Source of the DNA: Macrolepiota albuminosa
Lineage: Eukaryota > Basidiomycota > Agaricomycetes > Agaricales > Agaricaceae
Direction: 5' to 3'
Assembly (NCBI GenBank): GCA_027475525.1
Contig: JAMWFC010000051.1
Location: 3,411,115 to 3,475,114 of the forward strand
Length of the DNA stretch: 64,000 bases
Shown: one piece after another, positions 34,501 through 43,823 of the stretch
Numbering within the stretch: position 1 is the first letter of the stretch
Layout of the letters: each line of letters opens with the position of its first letter
Made by a program: the position numbers and the translations under genes
Notes under the pieces: model-generated
Told to the model about the DNA's origin: nothing
Databases searched by the model: none
What the model saw: only the letters and a program-made list of their open reading frames with translations

Positions 34501-35230
34501 ATCTGGCTACAACAAGCGCGCCAATGGCCTGGTAGAGAGACCACACTTTGACGTTCGGCAAGCGCTCTTTAAGGCAGTTGATGGCGACGAGTCTTGTTGG
34601 AGTGAGGCAACGTATTCAGTGTTCTGGTCAGAGAGGGTTACCATTCGTAAGCGCATGGGTTGCTCTCCCTATTACACGGCTACTGGCACCCATCCTTTAC
34701 TCCCTGCTGACATCATAGAAGCGACCTACCTTCAGCCAGCACCCAACAGCATCTTAGCGACTACCGACCTGATCGCCAGACGAGCCATAGACCTCCAACG
34801 AAGGAAAGAAGATTTAGAGCGACTCCACGAGGTAGTCTTTAGCGCCCGTCGCCAAACAGCTCTACGATTCGAGACCGAGCATAGCGCTACCATTAAAGAT
34901 TACAACTTCCCGAGGGGCGCGCTAGTGCTCATGCGCAACTCCAAAATCGAAACTTCATACAACAAGAAAATGCGCCCGCGCTATCTAGGACCTTTGGTAG
35001 TTATCTCTCGTAACCGTGGAGGCGCTTACGTGCTCTGTGAATTAGATGGTTCAGTACTGCATCGACCGGTTGCCGCTTTTCGCCTATTGCCATACCTCGC
35101 CAGAGAACACATTGACTTGCCGCTTGAAGCGCTAGATATCGACACCGCCAAGCTTAGGGAACTTGAAGAAACAGAATTACTGGACGATGATGACTTACCG
35201 ACTCTAGTTGAAGAAGAAGAACCAGATTAG
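31481..35230 (+). CDS. Pol of element C: reverse transcriptase, RNase H, integrase
   Basis: A continuous frame of about 1249 codons begins with GTG directly after an in-frame TAG (31478-31480), so it is probably reached by frameshifting rather than by an AUG. Domains: a linker of about 250 residues; RT (about 280-430) with Asp332 (LDLYVGYDE) and FIDDV (Asp396-Asp397); RNase H with Asp566 (AVDTSYIAVG); integrase zinc module (His861, His866, Cys896, Cys899) and catalytic Asp926, Asp984 and Glu1019, the last two 35 residues apart as in the D,D35E family; C-terminal GPL-type module; acidic tail. No chromodomain. All catalytic residues are present, so the element may be active. Confidence 0.93.
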   Translation: MFSQTIEEVIGDDHGDVALTLEYDHSTGLVNIISTACLDDEVLLSSTATDAETSQKNQNITDSSLAYLYLTTSESFQNIASTDTYLTTLPGASSPAVLGLAAPQATVPLSTSVYNQANAPKRKGVQVKKKYKPVALKTKPVATHSPETFRIERQIIGDPLADMPALSPNPPPFQPTGRFTEERQQQFAKEHDTGFLTKDELNVLTDLVAKQDKAFAWEDSEHGSLRTDFFPPVVIPTIPHIPWTEHNRPLLPGIEAEVCQIIRTKIQAGVYEPSNSSYRSRWFCVLKKNGNLRIVHSLEPLNRVTIRHSGVPPFPDHVAESFAGRICGATLDLYVGYDERLIHPSSRDLTTFQTLFGALRLVTLPMGWTNSVPIFHDDITFILQPEIPHNVLSFIDDVGVKGPKDWRLVNGLPATHPENPNIRLALWDFFQLLNRVLQRMKYSGGTFSGHKLLLCAPRFKILGHICTPDGRVPDESRLALLERWGPCRDLSEVRAFLGTVGVLRIFVKNFAHCAHALNRLTRANEPFEFGPDQVTAQRDLVKALQDAKPLVPINYTSADPVILAVDTSYIAVGYFLCQCLSDNRKQQRYNRFGSITLNDRESRYSQPKLELYGLFKTFRSLKMYLIGVRNLIVEVDARYIKGMLQNPNIQPSASMNRWVVAILMFHFELVHVKSSFHGPDGLSRRPQQPGDPAVDPQADSNFEDWIDRLHGFVHLIQQPIPLLRRQQPASILLHPIVPYRPETFSAPLTFYTASILGQDLPPVKIVQEPQSLREDSKNLTYDAVPRSAKAKAEDSRLLIVEQWLQDLKRPTDLTDEQYATFIRYATHFFFTDNRLWRRNRDGAHKLIIKPEGCLRVLRAMHDELGHRGLYATRASLLERFWWPQASADIAWYIRTCHLCQIQQTRQVLIPPTVATPAPLFSKIYVDTMHMPKSGRYKYIIQGRCSLIHWPEFRMLQRENTEAVAKWLFEDVICRWGALREIVTDNGAPIIKALTYLAKKYNIHHIRVSGYNKRANGLVERPHFDVRQALFKAVDGDESCWSEATYSVFWSERVTIRKRMGCSPYYTATGTHPLLPADIIEATYLQPAPNSILATTDLIARRAIDLQRRKEDLERLHEVVFSARRQTALRFETEHSATIKDYNFPRGALVLMRNSKIETSYNKKMRPRYLGPLVVISRNRGGAYVLCELDGSVLHRPVAAFRLLPYLAREHIDLPLEALDIDTAKLRELEETELLDDDDLPTLVEEEEPD

Positions 35231-35675
35231 AAAAGACTATATATTGATAAGCTCTTTCTTTCTATTACTTACCTTACTTATCTTTCTTGCCGATACTTAC
35301 TGTACTATATTCCACAGACAATTCCTTACGTAGTTAAGCCGCAGCGCTAGCGTGTCGCCAACGCTTAGCGCCCTGCGCAACTCTCGCCAAGGGTTTTTTG
35401 CTATGATGATCTACTGAGTGTTTCCCTTTTCCTCAAAATTTGTCTAAGTCCCTCACCTACTTCTCCTCTTGCTGGCACTTACTTTAACAAATGCTTGCCG
35501 CTCGTCTTCCCGTTACCTTACTTAACTTACCCTGTGATGGTTCGCTAACTCAGACTAGACTTAATTCCTCCACGCGGTAGGGAACAGCAAAAATATATCA
35601 AAAAAAAAAAAAAAAAAACGGGGCGCCAACAAAATATGTACGAAAAGAAAACGGCCTATCTACGCTAAGGTCCGT
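35231..35675. other. Convergent spacer of element C with a 19-A run
   Basis: This lies between the pol stop and the antisense-gene stop. It contains an A-run at 35600-35618, absent from A. It may hold polyadenylation signals for both strands. No coding signal. Confidence 0.5.
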
Positions 35676-38073
35676 TCACTCACTATCATCCTCCATCGGC
35701 AACGAGTCGTCGGAGACCGGCAAAGAAGAGTCGCGTAGAGGTAGGAGGTCGCCAGGCAAAATGTTGTTGGCGGTCTGCCAATCCATGGCGGCTTGGCAAT
35801 CCGCCTGGTAGTCTCGAAGAACGCTAAGGCTACGACCAAGATTGGAGTAGCGCAACCTTAGGGCCATTAGCTGACCCCGGACACGTTCCCGCTCCCAACC
35901 CATTGCTGCCTCCATCGTTGCCGCCCTACTTGAGAACCTCTCCAGCATCTCCTGCGGGTTAAGTGCCACCACCGGGTACACGAGGTCTTGTCCCAGCCAG
36001 TGGAACGCGTTGCCTGTAACCGTTGGCTGCGGCTGAGGGGTCCAGGCAGGATTAATCCTGGCGACCACGGGACGCCTGGGCTCCAACCCGGCAACGTCCT
36101 CGGGGTCAGAGACGTCCCAGGGGGCAACGTTACCGTAGGGAGGCAGCCAGCGCCACTCTGGCTCCTCCCTGGCAACTTCTGCCGCTCCCTCACCTTCTCC
36201 CACTACTGCCTCCTTGGCGGGGGCCTCCTCCTCGTCGCCTTCGTGCTGGGTCGCCAAGGTCTCGTCTGGCTCCCCCTCCGCGTCCTCGTCACCCGCCATT
36301 GCCGGGGGGCTTCCTTCTCCCCTTGTTGTCGCCACTGCCGGTTCCGCCTCTTGGGGCTCTTCCCTTGGCGGCGGGTCCATTACCGCGTCGTCTTCGTCGG
36401 CGGTTGGCAGAGAAGCCCCTCTCAGGTGGATTGGGGAGAGCAACTTGCTGGGCCCGGCTTCGGTGTCCCTTGGCGGTAGGCGACTAGCGGCAAGCGCTTT
36501 CTCCAGATCCTCCATCTCCACGTCCTCGGGGGTAGGGGGGGGAGACTCCACTACGCGCGCGCGCTTAGCCTTGCCCTTCCCTTTGGCGGGCGAGGAGACT
36601 TGTCGTTTCGAAGGGACCGTAGTCCCTTGGCGCTCTCCGGCGCCACGGTTACCGACTGTTGCGGATTCGTCCCCTTGACGCGTCGGCAGCGCCAGGGAAC
36701 TCTTGCTGATTGTGGCCGCGTCGCCAGCGGCCTGCTTCTTCCTCTCCTCCTCAACGAACTCCCGCGCTCTCTTGACCAAGACGGCACGCTTAAAGGTCCG
36801 CTCCACTACCGCGTCGGGAGCCCCACCGCGTTCACGACTCTTGGCGCCGTCCAAAGTGCAAGCTCGTTTTAGCGTCCCGCACCGGTAACAGGGCTGGCCA
36901 CCGGTGGGGTACCAACACCCCTCTGGGTCGTTGTCGGCCCAGCACTTGTCGCACTACAGAAGTGTTAACAGACGCGGTAAGAAGAGCTACAACACTTACC
37001 GCTCCTTGGGAGTCCTTGAACTCCCGTCTTGCCGCCGGACTTGCCGTCTTCTTGTCCTTCATCTCCGGCAAGACCACCCCCGCCTCCATTCCTCCATCCA
37101 AAACCGCCTCATCTCGTCGTGCCACCAACAAACCCTTCAGCTCTGCGTCGCTAAAGGAAGTTTGCGTTGGCGCCTGTCAAATGGTTGGTTAGCAAGGAAA
37201 GTACCTTGGCGCAACGAACTTACCGTGTAACGAGGGGCGGCAGCCTTACGAGACTGAGAGTGGGATAAGCAGAAGTCGCCAGCGGTAAGAACCCTCAAAC
37301 TTACCTTCTTTTTCAAAGTCTTGCCAGGCTTGACCGGAGAGCCCGATTTGCTTGCCGGCAGTGCTGGGCTCTGGGCACTACCGGCGCGGGAATCCTTCAT
37401 ATCAGGCATCTGCCTCCTGGCAACTGGCGACTTCTCGCTAGCAACCAGGGAATCGCCAGCGACCTCTCGCTCCTCCAACGCCTTGGTTCTCTCCTTGGCG
37501 TCACGGGAGGCCTCTTCTAGCACGCTCTCGCGAATTGCCGCCATCTCGGCATCCACCTGCAAATTGGCAAGAGGCGCTAACACCTCTTGTTTGCTATGGG
37601 GAGACAGATCAGACCACAGCTAAGTTAGAGATCAAAAATCAGAGATACTTACTCAGGCACGGGAGCGCTTACCGTCATTGGCAAGGCGCCAGAGAGGATG
37701 TCCTCCAATTCGTCCTCAATGGTCGGGACAGGAGGAGGCGCCTAGGGACTAATCAGCTAGCAACACGGCAAGGACTAAAACCACTTACAAAACGAGAAAA
37801 TGGCGCTAACCAGTCGGCGCCACGATTGTCGACGTACCGCGCCCGGCACCACTCCCGCACTTCAATTTCTCTGTCCCAGCCGACGCCAAGGACGCGAACT
37901 TCGTACCAGCGCTCCAACAACTTCATCACGGCAACGACCAAGTTTGGAGGCGCCTCCGCGCCCACACCCTCGATGCGCCTAATGAAGTTGTTGGCCTTGT
38001 CAATATAGGCGGAGGCGGCGTCTTGAGCCTCGCGAGATGGGACGGGGGGCGGAGTTGGAATTCGGAAAGACAT
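35676..38073 (-). CDS. Antisense six-exon gene of element C, zinc-cluster-like protein
   Basis: Six exons can be joined with GT-AG introns of 46-53 nt, all phase 0: 38073-37789, 37741-37673, 37619-37305, 37253-37224, 37173-37000 and 36953-35676. The product is 716 residues with no internal stop. Cysteines at 292, 295, 304, 313, 316 and 323 repeat the spacing in A. A CPxKGKGKAKRAR-like basic stretch, an acidic middle and a conserved C-terminal block (WRWLPPYGNVAPW, then an Arg-rich helix) follow. Exon 1 differs from A at about 12 of 95 residues, mostly conservatively, while RT/RNase H differs at about 2 percent. Preservation of frame, splice sites and cysteines implies selection on the protein. 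The role is unknown; sequence-specific DNA binding to the element's own repeats is my hypothesis. Confidence 0.85.
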
Positions 38074-38139
38074 ATTTTTTTAATAGAGCGCCAGGTAAAG
38101 ATGTGGAAGAGAGACGAAGTCCAAACTCATGCGCCAGGA

Positions 38140-38148
38140 CTATAAACC
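38140..38148 (-). promoter_or_regulatory. Conserved TATA-like motif upstream of the antisense gene (C)
   Basis: GGTTTATAGTCCTGG on the minus strand lies about 70 bases before the ATG at 38073, as in A and B. Confidence 0.45.
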
Positions 38149-38230
38149 AAATCTCAAGAACGCACGGGCCACTTGTCACAAAAACGGTAACGGTAGCCTT
38201 ATTTGGTGACTGAGGACAGTCAATTTTTCA

Positions 38231-38242
38231 GTTGGGGGGAGA
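38231..38242 (+). other. Polypurine tract of element C
   Basis: TTGGGGGGAGA precedes the TGATAGG start of the 3' LTR. Confidence 0.75.
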
Positions 38243-39189
38243 TGATAGGACCCTATACAGGTTAGGCGCATCAACGGCAGGCTCGGCACCGGCTCCGGAA
38301 ACCTTGCCGCACTCGTTCCGAACTTAGCGCACGCGTTCTACCCATTTTAAGCCATTTCCGACGGCCACGCACGGCAAGAAGCAGATCCGATCAATGATAG
38401 CGCCGACGGCAGCAGGAATGACAACTGACAGATGGCATCAGTCACTGACAACAGCGCTTAGCGAGAAGCTTGATGATCTATCAAAAACTGACGGACAGCT
38501 TGGCGTTTGACCTTGGCGTCTGACATCGCTTAGCGCCTCGATTTGGCGCCTGACACCGCTTAGGTGCTCTGACGGACAGAAGGGTGATGGAGTGATGGTT
38601 TAGCTTCGCGATCTGTCGCCTGGCGTCGCTAAGGCTCTTGAATGGGCGGTAGGGATCTGAAACCGTTGGAGCTACCCCTTTGAAATTTTCCAGTTTACCG
38701 CACTCTGGCGTCATTAGCCACTGGCGACGGCGAACTCATTGTAGTATAAAAGTACTTACCGACTTGTACATAGGACAAGAAACAAATAGACCAGAGTTTC
38801 CCCCTTTACTTCAGTCTCCCTTACGCTCAAGAGCTCATTTACGCTACGGTCGGCAACGTCAAACTCATCGGCAGTTGCAGACGTTCGCCAATACTCGACA
38901 TACTCGCGCCTTGCAACTACGGCAGGCATTATCGACGCTTAGATTTCGCTAAGCATATCGTGCTCTTGCCGCTCACATTGCCGTGTTCACTTACCGCATT
39001 TTCCTTAGGCGCTTTACCTTAGCGCTTGACACTTGCCGACCCTGTTACCGACTTTTACCCTTTTTCACAGACGCGTTCTCTGGGACCTGCCCGGGACTCC
39101 TCATATTACTTTTAGCGCGCCCAACGCACACTCTTGGTACGGTAACACTTTTGTTACATTTGTTACTGACCAAACTTTGGGCGTCATCA
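38243..39189 (+). repeat. 3' LTR of element C
   Basis: 947 bp, same ends as the 5' copy. Differences from 27792-28738 are transitions such as CCAG/CCGG, CGTG/CGCG, GACAG/GACGG and TTTG/TTCG. Confidence 0.94.
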
Positions 39190-39534
39190 GCGGCATGTGC
39201 TAAACTTGTTGTTCCATGGCGACTGTGGTGCTGAGTTCAGTTAGTGGATGTGGGGAAGGAGTTCTAGAGATTGGCGACAGGGTAAGAGAAATGGCGAGTT
39301 GTGAAAGAGGTGTTAGAGGAGTAATGGGGGTAACAGGTTGCGGTATGGCAAGCGGCAATGCTAAGAGGTCGTCAGCACTAAAATCAAGAGAACATGGGAA
39401 GAGATCAGGAAATTTGTCTACAGTGGCGTTCTGTAGTTCCTGCACGAAAGAGAGACCCGGTAAGGCACCAGGTGGTTGTGGAGTTGATGGGTGGGAAGGA
39501 GCTATGCCTTTTGCCGACTGCTCTAGCAGACGGC
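39190..39534 (-). pseudogene. Gag start and leader of element B
   Basis: The minus strand shows the gag start MEQQV at 39217 followed by an in-frame stop (Gln codon in A/C to TAG by C-to-T after a shared context) and, upstream, the leader matching 28810-29121 of C. The leader is open over a frame of about 80 codons in B, but in A and C it lies upstream of the ATG, so I do not call it a gene. Confidence 0.7.
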
Positions 39535-40034
39535 GCTTTTATACTACAAGGAGTTCACCCTCACCAGTGACTAATAATGCCAAAGTGCGGTAAACTAGAA
39601 AATTTTATAGGGGTAGCTCCAATGGTTTCAGATCCCTACCATCCATTCAAGACCCTTAGCGGCGCCAGGCGGCAGATCGCAATGCTAAACCATCAATCCA
39701 TCACCCTTCTGTCTGTCAAAATACCTAAGCAATGGCAGGCGCCAGATTGAGGCGCTAAGCGGTGTCAGATGCCAAGGTCAAACGCCAAGCTGTCTGTCAG
39801 TTTTTGATAGATCATCAGTCTTCTTTCCAAGTGCTGTCATCAGTGACTGATGCCATCTGTCAGTTGTCATTCTTGCTGCCGTCAGTGCTATCATTGATCG
39901 GATCTGCTTTTTGCTGTATGCGGCTGTCAAATATTGCCAAAATTGGTTAATTAGCGTGCATTAAGGTATCCTGAGCTGGTGCCACATTGCTGTAGCCTGC
40001 TGTTGATGCGCTAATCCTGTATGGGGTCCTATCA
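39535..40034 (-). repeat. 5' LTR of element B, R-U5 and primer site deleted
   Basis: On the minus strand it begins TGATAGGACCCCATACAGG at 40034 and runs to the TATAAAAG box at about 39535. There it joins directly to the leader sequence (CGCCGTCTGCTAGAGC). Compared with C, everything from just after the TATA box through the LTR end and primer site is missing. Confidence 0.78.
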
Positions 40035-41869
40035 GTGGTTTTTCTAGCTTCTGCTATTAATGATCCTTTACACCAGGACTCATCCGAGTGTGAATGCAGC
40101 GACTGCATGAGAATAGAAAGAGAATCAGGGTGCTCACATCCAAATTTGTGTTTCAAGAGAGCGGGCACCATGCTCGATACCCTCCCAGAAAAATGGGATC
40201 CTAGGAGAAGTCCCAACGAGGACCAACCAGATGTGGAGGAAGGGGGGGAAGCTCCAGAGGAGGCCCCTAAAGTCTCTGTTTTCAACCCCAACACCATGAC
40301 CAAGAGCTACATAGCTGATGCGTTTAGAATTTTCATGTCAGGACCAAAGTGTAATAACCTATACCCACATACCCAAATGGGTTACATGAATGAACAGATG
40401 TGAGCCTCTATCAGCGGAAAGTACTGGTCAGAAATAGAGGGGAACTCCCAAGAAGATGATTTTGTATCTAATTTTGTAGGTGTCGGGATGGCTCTGTCAG
40501 GAAGAGAAGACATAAGTGAGAGTGCAAAGTGGTTCAACATAGGCCACAACACAAAGGTATCAGCGTCCCTGATAGCGATAATCCTGACCTCAATTAAATG
40601 CAGCATAAATACGCCCCTAACAATTTACATAAGATCCGGTATGGTTCTGGATTTGCTAACAAAAGATATGGAAAAAATGGAAGACGAAGGGTTCTATGGC
40701 ATCCAAGATGCAGGGCTCCTGCGAACATTAGTTGGGCAGCTGAGGATGCACAGGGCCAGTATTGCTCTCTACAACTTAACAGACGAGCTCATCTTCCAAC
40801 AAGAGACCTTAGCAAGATCCCTGGCTACAAATGCCCTGACCAGAGATAGGATCATGACCCTCCCCCCCATCCCAGAGGAACTCCACCTGACCGGAGCGCG
40901 CCTATCCAGCATGACACAAGCACTTGCATATAAAACAATCAAAAGCATGACTGAGTGTCCGGAGAGACCTAGGACCCAGAAAATGTTGAAAGACATAATG
41001 CAGCACATTAAAAACTCAGAAGGGAGAATGGTGGAAGGAAAGACCATCTGGAAAGGGATCAGGAACAAAGACTTCTCTAAAAAAGTGAAGATTTTTTTAT
41101 GGAAACTGACGCACGATGCGTATAAAGTGGGCCAGTACTGGGACAGGCCTACAATGAACCAGGAACTTAAGAGTCGAGCATTTTGCAAACACAACAATAA
41201 CATTGACTCAATGGACTATATCTTGACTAAGTGCGTGAGCCCAGAGCAGGACATAGTGTGGAACCTGGCGAGCAATATGTGGAAAAGAAAATCAGGAGAA
41301 CCTCTAGGACCCCAGACCCCCACGACTATCATTGGCAGTACGGTTCGGAAAGTAGAGTCTACAGACAAGGTTAAAGTGGCAGGTCTAACCAGACTACTAA
41401 GGATTCTGATAGTTGAATCAGCCTACCTGATTTGAGTAATGAGATGTGAAAGGGTAATAAGCAAAGACGACTCACCACTTGACCCAAGAGAGGTCTCTGG
41501 GAGGTGGCTCAAACAAATAAGTAACAGAGCGGCTCTTGATAGAAAAACTGTTGTCCCAAAGTCCCCGAAGAAAGCTCAGATCGAAGCCACCATAAAAGAG
41601 ACATGGACAGAGACTGGGCTTGGGAATGAATCCTCATACATCCAAGAGGATGGACAGAGTGGGGTTTTAGTGAGTAGTGGGCTCAGCGATGCAGGAGTGG
41701 GTTAAACCATAATGCTGGGCTCGTAGTCCCACACATGTGTGTAAGTGGCATTTCCTCATGGAACATATAAGCTGACCATAAATGGAACTTGGTTGAAAAC
41801 CCAGGTATTCAGCGCAGCAGGTGGGAGGAGGACGACTATGGCGTTGTTGTCCCACTGTGAACGCTACTC

Positions 41870-41902
<33 letters not shown>
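40035..41902 (+). pseudogene. 3' part of a non-LTR retrotransposon with RNase H and poly(A) tail
   Basis: One frame with two clear stops (near 40401 and 41433) contains a C-x2-C...GC-HP-x3-C segment, a decayed RNase H-like region (GMVLDLLTKDMEKMEDEGF...) and a C-terminal region typical of fungal LINE-type polyproteins (FLWKLTHDAYKVGQYW, then weak Cys/His positions and W-x-LA). It ends with 32 consecutive A at 41871-41902, the signature of target-primed reverse transcription. The RT domain is absent, so the copy is 5'-truncated or cut by element B. Several key residues of RNase H (for example the TDGS aspartate) are not recognisable, so it is a fossil. Confidence 0.72.
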
Positions 41903-41904
<2 letters not shown>

Positions 41905-42516
41905 CATTGAGTGAAGAGGCCTGAGTAGTTGGGAGCCCAAGTGGTTGAGAGGTGAAGAAGTGTGACGGTATGAAGGTAGGGGTTCGACAGTACGTAGAGA
42001 GGTACAAAAGAGGTTGGAAGGTAAATCATAAATCTCGAGAGGTAAATCGGAAATCTCGGGAGGTAAATCGTTTTGGGAAATAGAAGCACGACCGTCCAAC
42101 CTCCAGTCATTTTAGGGGGGTTTCTGTCAACACAAATAACCCCCCGAAGATGCCATCAAGAAGCACGAAGTGTGCTGCCTTAGGTGGACTATAGGACTGA
42201 CTACAGTCTGTGATTAATATTGTATAGGATCGGATTTCAACAGGCTAATCTATGCTTGTGGTGCACAAGGGATAATGGACCAGCTGTGGATACCAATGAT
42301 GATGTCGAGGCGGGGACAAGTGCATCTAGTGTCCATATATGGTCACTAAGTAGGCTTCCGTACAGTGCGTGTATTCGGGGGTAAGGACGTTTTGATCACA
42401 GGTGCTTCCATATGATGACACATTTTTGTGCATGACGACTCTTGCACAGCCAATAACAAAGTTCCACTTTCAGTCTAATTCAACATAAAAGCCTTAGAGG
42501 ACAACTGGATAAGCTC
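41903..42516. other. Intergenic, with a short AT/G-rich tandem repeat
   Basis: No gene seen. Around 42020-42072 the unit GGTAAATCxxAAATCTCGxGA occurs about three times. The region separates the retroelement pile from the gene-bearing segment. Confidence 0.5.
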
Positions 42517-43543
42517 ATGTCGTACACCATACGCAAAATCAACAATCCCACTCGTAATTATTGACTATACGTCCACATGAGAATTCACGTTGACAATCTT
42601 GTTACGTTTGCACATCTACAGATGAACAGATCGAGGAGCTAAGGGCGGTATTTGACGCTGCGTTTGCCACAGGTATGTCACTCACAACCACCGATCGTTT
42701 AGGACTCCATATTTTTCGCCTTTTCCCTCAGAACACGCCTTCAAATGTATCGTCGGGCCTGATCACTTCGATAAACTCCTCCAGATCCTGAATCGCTCGC
42801 AGATCGTGGCTGGGGCGTTGGGTGGAGATATTTTTGTTGCCGAAGATAATAATAATAAGAAGATTGTCGGGGGCATCATCTGGTACGACGGTGATCGAGG
42901 ACAATACGACAGGTATAGTTAATTGTCTTTGCATTTACTCATATGTTCTGATACGGTGCCACCTGGCCACACCTAGCGAAGACCAGCGCAAGCAGGCATT
43001 GATACCACTGATGGAGAGTTTTCCCAGAGACGTGAAGGAATGGTATCTGAATGTGCGAGTTTATTTTACTAGCTCACAAACTAATTGCGGCCTGGACTGA
43101 TGTCGAATATCCCGCAAGTGCGCTCCTAAAATGGAAAGGTTCAAAAAAGCGACCTTTGGGGACCTTGAGAAGACGGATCGGTACCTTCAGCGAGTTGGCG
43201 TTCATCCTTCCTGGCAAGGAAGGGGAGTAGGAACTGCATTGATTGAGTATGGTCGAGAAAAGGTAGGAATAGGACGAGACTTTGATAGACTCCGACTGAC
43301 ATCGTTCCTTTGGGATGCAGACAGATGGACACAGTATCGCGTTACAGGCCGTGGAACCATCAAATGTGAGTCTGGTCTGCAGCACAAGGGCTTAATTACG
43401 TTTGTTGAGTTCGTCACACGTAGGTTGGCTATTATGAGTATATAGGCTTCAAGAACAAGGGTCACATTGACGTTGAAGCACTGCATGGAAACTTCACTGT
43501 CACAGGACTTCTTTGGCAGCCTATAGATGCATCCGCTGCATGA
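42517..43543 (+). CDS. GNAT-family N-acetyltransferase, seven exons
   Basis: I join exons 42517-42553, 42622-42672, 42732-42912, 42977-43052, 43119-43262, 43321-43365 and 43424-43543 with GT-AG introns, giving 217 residues. The protein starts MSYTIRKINNPTHEQIEEL. It contains the acetyl-CoA-binding motif A (VGVHPSWQGRGVGTALIEYG, with the Q-x-x-G-x-G core) and a motif B-like VGYYEYIGFKNKG near the end. GNAT enzymes transfer acetyl groups from acetyl-CoA to amines; the substrate cannot be inferred. The short fourth intron (43053-43118, GTGCGA donor, CAAG acceptor) is the least certain junction. All phases are consistent and no stop is present. Confidence 0.83.
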
Positions 43544-43823
43544 TAAATGCATCATTGTCACCTCTAGTCGTCACATTGTTATATCAAATTTCCGCTACTT
43601 TAGTGGGCTGGCCTGTCCGTTACGAGGGCGCGAGAGAGGGACAGGGTGTGCCACAGTCTTTGGATGTGGTGGCTGTGCAATCACAGAAATATCTTCACAA
43701 CAGCCACCTGCTATCCCTTTTTCACCGCCCTTCCGTGCTCGTTCTGTTTGTGAATTGATTTTCTTAACGTAATACTTCGTATTCAAGTGTTTCTTACTGT
43801 TTAAATCATGTTCATACTTACGG
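43544..43823. other. Short intergenic region
   Basis: No gene or repeat is recognised. Confidence 0.5.

Larger units (their letters stand above)
27792..39189 (+). mobile_element. Ty3/Gypsy LTR retrotransposon C, complete, carrying an antisense gene
   Basis: It has LTRs at 27792-28738 and 38243-39189 (947 bp each), a primer site, gag-protease, pol, an antisense gene, a polypurine tract and a GCGG target duplication (27788-27791 and 39190-39193). The two LTRs differ at about ten positions by eye, all transitions and nearly all at CpG. The only coding disruption I find is one 77-bp duplication in the protease. It is inserted head-on into gag of B. Confidence 0.94.
17962..40034 (-). mobile_element. 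Decayed Gypsy element B of the A/C family, split by element C
   Basis: Minus-strand order from right to left is: LTR (40034-39535, internally deleted), leader and gag start (39534-39190), [element C 27792-39189], gag-protease (27791-25515), pol (25542-21793), antisense gene (18944-21366, plus strand) and LTR (18773-17962). Numerous stops and amino-acid changes are of the CG-to-TG/CA type. It is a non-autonomous fossil. Its antisense gene resembles that of A more than that of C. Confidence 0.88.

Noticed and set aside
39200..39445. Minus-strand frame of about 80 codons upstream of gag in B as a separate leader gene
   Set aside because: In A and C the same stretch lies upstream of the gag ATG with no conserved start. 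It is most likely untranslated leader that happens to be open in B.
40488..41435. The 315-codon frame first looked like a possible viral protein
   Set aside because: The C-terminal FLWKLTHDAYKVGQYW block, the poly(A) tail and the upstream Cys-rich segment fit a fungal LINE-type polyprotein better.
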